Positions 6,434 to 9,766 of a DNA stretch of 9,766 nt are shown one piece after another. The first letter of the stretch is position 1. Each line of letters starts with the position of its first letter. The stretch comes from DAIDKA01 sp036498905 (GTDB lineage Bacteria; Pseudomonadota; Gammaproteobacteria; Steroidobacterales; Steroidobacteraceae), in contig DASYER010000111.1 of the NCBI GenBank assembly GCA_036498905.1, forward strand, positions 1 through 9,766, given 5' to 3'. A program made the translations under genes and the position numbers. A model generated the notes under the pieces. The model was not told the origin of the DNA and made no database searches. It saw only the letters and a program-made list of their open reading frames with translations.

Positions 6434-8757
6434 TCGCCGATTCTGGAGTCTCCGACCCGGGTCGGGCCGTTACTGAAGGTGCGCCCGAGGAACAGATAGA
6501 ACGCCTCGCGACCGTGCTCCTCGTAGCCGGTAGCCAGGTACACCGGTCCGAGGAAGGTGTCGATGCCGAGGAAAATACTGGCGTCCTTGCGGCTGTTCGC
6601 CCAGTTGATGTTGCCCAGCTTCTGAAACACGTTCCCCGCCTCAAACGACATTCCGATATAGGTCGGAAAATCAAAGGGCCCGTCGCCGCCACGGCCAATC
6701 TTGCGAAACAGCAGCACCCTGGCGATCGCATACTGGGGCCCGGCCAGCGAATCAGCGGCAATCCCCGACAGATTGAACAGCCCGCCCAGTGGATACTGGG
6801 TGCGCACGTCCAGTGGATTGGTCTGATTGAATGTGGCGCCGGCGGAGGCCCAGAAAATGGCCGTCTGGCGACCGAAAGTATCAGCGCCGAGCCAGTTCAA
6901 TGACAATCGGTCGAAGGGTTTGTCGCCGCCGACCTCATAGCGCTCGCTGTTCCACTCAACGCTCGCCAGCTGTCCGTTGTGCGGGAAGCGCACGTCATCC
7001 AGCTGGTCCACAGAGAAGCGCGCGAAGTAGCCGTTCGCATTGAACGCGGTCTTGGGCTCAGGTTCACCCACCAGTACCGAGGTTCCACCCTGTTCGTGAT
7101 AGGCACCAAAGCGCAGCTCACCGATATTTTCCAGTTCGCGACCGAAGTCCAGACCGGTACGGAAGGTGTGTACGCGGAACTCCGCAAGATGATTCTGGGT
7201 GGAATCGACCAGCGGCACATTCACGTCATCGAATTCGGTATGCGGATCCAGAAAGTACGCGGAAGTCTGCTGGAACGGCAGGTAGAGCTCCGTGTAGATA
7301 TGCGGTGAAGTGCCGGTCTGCAGATCCCACACCCACTCACCACCGGTGCGGGTGATGTCCCCCAATACCACTCGCGCGCCGGCGTTGTAGGTGGCGTTGC
7401 CCTGGAAGTCATCCTGCAACCCAAGCCCGAAGCGCACGTAGTCCGGTCCCCACGAGTTCGGCTCCGCGGAGATCAGCAGACCATGCCGGTCGGCATCGGT
7501 CACCACCTGGTAGTCGAGGCCTTCGAGCTTTCCGCGGCCATAGTAATCGGTAATGGTACGTTCGACGGCCTTCGGGTCGAGCTGCTCGCCGGCGAATTTG
7601 CCGAACAGCCCGGTCAACGCATCGACGTAGGGCGCCGAGCTCGGATCCACCTTCACGAAGTCGATGCGCGGCAGACCACGTTGCACCGCCGCGCGGTCTG
7701 CCTGGTACCGCGCATAGTCATCGGGACTGAGCGCCAGCTGTTTGAGGCGCTGGCTCATTTCCTGCGCCGCGTTGGCGCCGGCCGCCATCGCCCGCGGGAC
7801 GATGCCGAAATCAAAGGATGAGGCGTTACCCATGGAAGGACTGATCAGGATGTCCGATTGGGTCAGGGTCTGCAGCTGCCGGGTGGCATCACGCCGGATC
7901 AGGATGGACAGCATCTGGTTGGAAATTGCGGTCGCGCTGCCGAGTCGATCGCGCGCGAACAAAGGCGCGCCGACATCGACGACGATGAGGACATCCACGC
8001 CCATCATGCGCGCCACATCGATCGGCAGATTGTCGGCAATCCCACCGTCGACCAGCACCTGTCCTTCACGGTCCACCGGAACGAACAGCCCCGGCGCGGA
8101 CAGGCTCGCGCGCATGGCCGATGCCAGATCGCCATCTTTCATGACGACGCACTCGCCCGTTGCCAGGTCCGTGGCAACGGCGCGGAAGCGCGTCGGCAGG
8201 TCGTCGAAGGAATTGATGGTCGCCACGGGCACCGTCAGTCGGCGCAGCAGCATCTCCAGGCTCTGGCCTTTGATCAGCCCCTTCGGCAGTTGAAAGGACC
8301 AGTTACGGATGCCCAATGGAAAGTTGACGAGGAAGCTCTCATCTTCCTCCTTGCGACGATACGTCAGCTCCGTGCGCGGTGGCCGGTCATGAAAGGCTTC
8401 CTGCCAGTTCAAGGAATTCGCAACCGTCGCGATCTCCTTCGCCGACAGTCCACTGGCGTAGAGGCCACCCACCACCGCGCCCATGCTCGTGCCCGCAATG
8501 GCATCGATCGGGACGTGCAATTGGTCGAGGACCTGCAGCACGCCGATATGCGCAGCGCCGCGGGCGCCACCTCCGGACAGCACCAGGCCGATGCGGGGGC
8601 GATGCCCGACGGCAGGAGCCGTAACTGCCTGTGGCGCGCTGCAGGGAGGCGGGTCGGCCGCCACTGCGCTGACTGCGAACACCAGCAGCAGCAGTGCGCC
8701 AGCCGCGAAGGCACAGCACCGGGAGATCGGGCCGGACGAACGGAGGTTGCGGTTCAC
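6430..8757 (-). CDS. Patatin-like phospholipase with POTRA and outer-membrane barrel (PlpD/type Vd-like)
   Basis: Counting from a GTG at 8757, the protein has 775 residues. A signal peptide (hydrophobic about 17-33, cleavage after A-V-A near residue 34) leads to a patatin domain (about 55-260). This carries the oxyanion loop G-G-G-A-R-G (62-67), the nucleophile in G-T-S-M-G (Ser91) and the dyad Asp in D-G-G-I-A-D-N-L-P (Asp237). A POTRA-like region (about 364-431) and a barrel (about 436-761) follow. The barrel has F-P-H-N-G-Q (about 601-606), an L6-type G-G-L-F-N-L-S-G (about 668-675) and the C-terminal strand Y-L-F-L-G-R-T-F ending at Phe761. The family anchors in the outer membrane and exposes or releases a lipase that cleaves phospholipid acyl chains. 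The reading frame can extend to a TTG at 8799, but GTG gives a cleaner signal peptide and has a TATTCT box 6 nt upstream. Odd features are 14 extra residues after Phe761 and a stop overlapping that of the convergent small gene. Confidence 0.93.
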   Translation of the reverse strand: MNRNLRSSGPISRCCAFAAGALLLLVFAVSAVAADPPPCSAPQAVTAPAVGHRPRIGLVLSGGGARGAAHIGVLQVLDQLHVPIDAIAGTSMGAVVGGLYASGLSAKEIATVANSLNWQEAFHDRPPRTELTYRRKEEDESFLVNFPLGIRNWSFQLPKGLIKGQSLEMLLRRLTVPVATINSFDDLPTRFRAVATDLATGECVVMKDGDLASAMRASLSAPGLFVPVDREGQVLVDGGIADNLPIDVARMMGVDVLIVVDVGAPLFARDRLGSATAISNQMLSILIRRDATRQLQTLTQSDILISPSMGNASSFDFGIVPRAMAAGANAAQEMSQRLKQLALSPDDYARYQADRAAVQRGLPRIDFVKVDPSSAPYVDALTGLFGKFAGEQLDPKAVERTITDYYGRGKLEGLDYQVVTDADRHGLLISAEPNSWGPDYVRFGLGLQDDFQGNATYNAGARVVLGDITRTGGEWVWDLQTGTSPHIYTELYLPFQQTSAYFLDPHTEFDDVNVPLVDSTQNHLAEFRVHTFRTGLDFGRELENIGELRFGAYHEQGGTSVLVGEPEPKTAFNANGYFARFSVDQLDDVRFPHNGQLASVEWNSERYEVGGDKPFDRLSLNWLGADTFGRQTAIFWASAGATFNQTNPLDVRTQYPLGGLFNLSGIAADSLAGPQYAIARVLLFRKIGRGGDGPFDFPTYIGMSFEAGNVFQKLGNINWANSRKDASIFLGIDTFLGPVYLATGYEEHGREAFYLFLGRTFSNGPTRVGDSRIGD
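6452..6465. repeat. 14-bp perfect palindrome near a convergent gene junction
   Basis: CCGACCCGGGTCGG is its own reverse complement. It lies inside the C-terminal extension codons of the barrel gene, about 20 bp beyond the stop of the small plus-strand gene. It has no loop and no T-tract, so it is a weak hairpin candidate and more like a protein-binding or chance palindrome. Confidence 0.4.
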
Positions 8758-8763
8758 CCCATA

Positions 8764-8769
8764 AGAATA
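8764..8769 (-). promoter_or_regulatory. Possible -10 box for the patatin/barrel gene
   Basis: On the minus strand TATTCT (4 of 6 matches to TATAAT) ends 6 nt before the GTG at 8757. This is the same spacing as at the small gene's ATG, and again no Shine-Dalgarno site is seen. It supports the GTG start and a leaderless transcript, but the hexamer is weak and there is no clear -35. Confidence 0.3.
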
Positions 8770-8879
8770 ACAGCACCGGCACCAAGAACGACTGAACAAT
8801 CACGGGCTTACGGTGCCCGAGTGGAGATCATCGGCCGCCGCCAGTAAGCTTGCAGGCACCGCTATCGACAAAGAACCGA

Positions 8880-9629
8880 ATGCTATCCCTGCTCTATTAC
8901 GCCCTGCCTATCATCATCGACGTCCTGCTCGTCATCCATGTCATCAGGACGGGCCGCAACACCTTATGGATCTTCCTGATCATTTTCCTGCCGGTGGCCG
9001 GCGTCATCGCCTATGCCATCGTGGAACTGCTTCCGGAATTGTCGCGCAGCCGCACGCTGCGGACCACGCGACGCAATGTGACTCGGGCACTGAATCCGGA
9101 GGCTCAGCTGCGCCGCCTGCAGGATGAGGCTCAGGTTACCCAGAATGTCGCCAGCAGTCAGCGTTACGCCGAAGAGCTGGTGCGCCATGACCGCTTCGAG
9201 GAGGCCGCGGCCGTCTACCGCAAGATCCTCACCGGACTGTACGCGCATGACCCGGATCTGATGCTCGGGCTGGCGCGGGCGCAATTTGGCGGTGGTGATC
9301 CGGCCGCGGCGCGGGCGACACTGGATGAGGCGATCGGGATGAATCCCCAGTTCCGCTCACCCGAAGGTCATCTGCTCTACGCCCGTGCGTTGGAGGCCGA
9401 AGGCAACACGGAAAAGGCGCTGGCCGAATACCGGGTCCTGTCGACCTCCTACCCTGGTGCCGAGGCTGCCGTACGTTTTGCGCAACTGCTCAAGACGCAG
9501 GGGCACACCGAGGAGTCGCGCACCGTGGCCAAGGAACTTTTGGAGCAGGCGCGTATCGCCCCGGCGCATTACCGCAGGGCGCAACGCGGTTGGCTGGACA
9601 GTGCCCAGCGTCTGGCTCTCGATCGCTAG
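8880..9629 (+). CDS. PLDc_N-type membrane-anchored TPR protein
   Basis: The 249-residue product starts with two transmembrane helices (about 4-22 and 29-49). Their spacing and sequence fit the phospholipase-D-nuclease N-terminal (PLDc_N) domain: I-I-I-D-V-L-L-V-I-H-V-I-R-T-G-R, then N-T-L-W-I-F-L-I-I-F-L-P-V-A-G. A basic linker and short helix (about 55-90) lead to three to four TPR-like helical pairs (about 92-233), including R-F-E-E-A-A-A-V-Y-R-K-I-L and N-T-E-K-A-L-A-E-Y-R-V-L. The tail, Y-R-R-A-Q-R-G-W-L, ends in basic residues. There is no HKD catalytic motif, so it is not a phospholipase; a scaffold or assembly role at the inner membrane is inferred. ATG 8880 is preferred over the in-frame TTG at 8850 because it opens directly on the first TM helix. 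The Shine-Dalgarno site is poor (AAAGAA). The gene is divergent from the patatin/barrel gene across about 122 bp. Its TAG stop abuts an IS5-type end. Confidence 0.88.
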   Translation: MLSLLYYALPIIIDVLLVIHVIRTGRNTLWIFLIIFLPVAGVIAYAIVELLPELSRSRTLRTTRRNVTRALNPEAQLRRLQDEAQVTQNVASSQRYAEELVRHDRFEEAAAVYRKILTGLYAHDPDLMLGLARAQFGGGDPAAARATLDEAIGMNPQFRSPEGHLLYARALEAEGNTEKALAEYRVLSTSYPGAEAAVRFAQLLKTQGHTEESRTVAKELLEQARIAPAHYRRAQRGWLDSAQRLALDR

Positions 9630-9766
9630 GGAGACTCTGATTTACCCGCCGCATCTGGTGCAAAATCGAGGCACGGAGGGCCTGATCGATGAAGCAGCAG
9701 ACACTGACGGGATTTGAGAAATACGGCAAGACCACTCGCCGGGCGCAATTTCTGGCCGAGATGGAC
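9630..9766 (+). mobile_element. IS5-family insertion sequence, left end (partial)
   Basis: The element probably begins with GGAGACTCTGATTTACC directly after CTAG (9626-9629). It includes about 59 bp of non-coding end sequence and then the transposase start. CTAG fits the YTAR target preference of the IS5 group and would be one copy of a 4-bp target duplication. The right end is outside the window, so neither the terminal inverted repeat nor the second CTAG can be checked here. Confidence 0.7.
9689..9766 (+). CDS. IS5-family transposase, N-terminal 26 residues
   Basis: An ATG at 9689 opens a frame that runs to the right edge: M-K-Q-Q-T-L-T-G-F-E-K-Y-G-K-T-T-R-R-A-Q, then F-L-A-E-M-D. This closely matches the usual start of IS5-group DDE transposases, which cut and paste their element through a DDE active site further along the chain. 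GGAGG at 9675-9679, 9 nt before the ATG, is a good ribosome binding site. Only the first 26 codons are visible, so whether the enzyme is intact cannot be told. Confidence 0.88.
   Translation, partial: MKQQTLTGFEKYGKTTRRAQFLAEMD

Noticed and set aside
7858..8847. Plus-strand open frame of 329 codons opposite the patatin domain
   Set aside because: Antisense to catalytic motifs of a clear enzyme. The translation is rich in R, Q and H, typical of a reversed GC-rich gene.

Overview
The window looks like a chromosomal segment of a moderately GC-rich Gram-negative bacterium. I would place it in Gammaproteobacteria, near Xanthomonadales or Nevskiales. The reasons are an E. coli-like MsrA, a PlpD-type patatin/outer-membrane-barrel protein, a PLDc_N/TPR membrane protein and an IS5-family transposase. 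The placement is inference; no rRNA or other marker gene is present. By eye, the left third (about 1-3600) is less GC-rich and more sparsely coded than the right part (about 5400-9766). This fits an accessory-type left side joined to a more conserved right side.

Layout. Positions 1-1419 (minus) hold the N-terminal 473 codons of a large tetratricopeptide-repeat (TPR) protein that runs off the left edge. A non-coding stretch of about 580 bp follows. At 2000-3244 (plus) is a polytopic membrane protein built as DoxX + DoxX + DUF805. After a 377-bp gap, 3622-5085 (plus) encodes a secreted alpha/beta-hydrolase. A gap between convergent genes (5086-5432) may carry the remains of a small gene. msrA (5433-6080, minus) is divergent from a small unrecognised protein (6167-6433, plus). 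The stop codon of that small gene overlaps the stop codon of a patatin/POTRA/barrel protein (6430-8757, minus). Divergent from the latter, 8880-9629 (plus) encodes a two-TM PLDc_N protein with TPRs. The left end of an IS5-family element begins at about 9630, inside or directly after that gene's stop codon, and its transposase runs off the right edge.

Functional picture. Several products act in the envelope: the DoxX/DUF805 inner-membrane protein, the exported hydrolase, the type Vd-like lipase/barrel and the membrane-anchored TPR protein. MsrA is a cytosolic methionine-sulfoxide repair enzyme. The genes alternate in strand and are mostly single transcription units, so I see no clear operon and no complete defence, mobile or biosynthetic system. 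The points most worth a second look are the uninterrupted TPR array with a three-unit super-period, the triple-domain membrane fusion, the tail-to-tail stop overlap with a C-terminal extension on the barrel protein, two probable leaderless starts, and the IS5 insertion at a CTAG stop codon.
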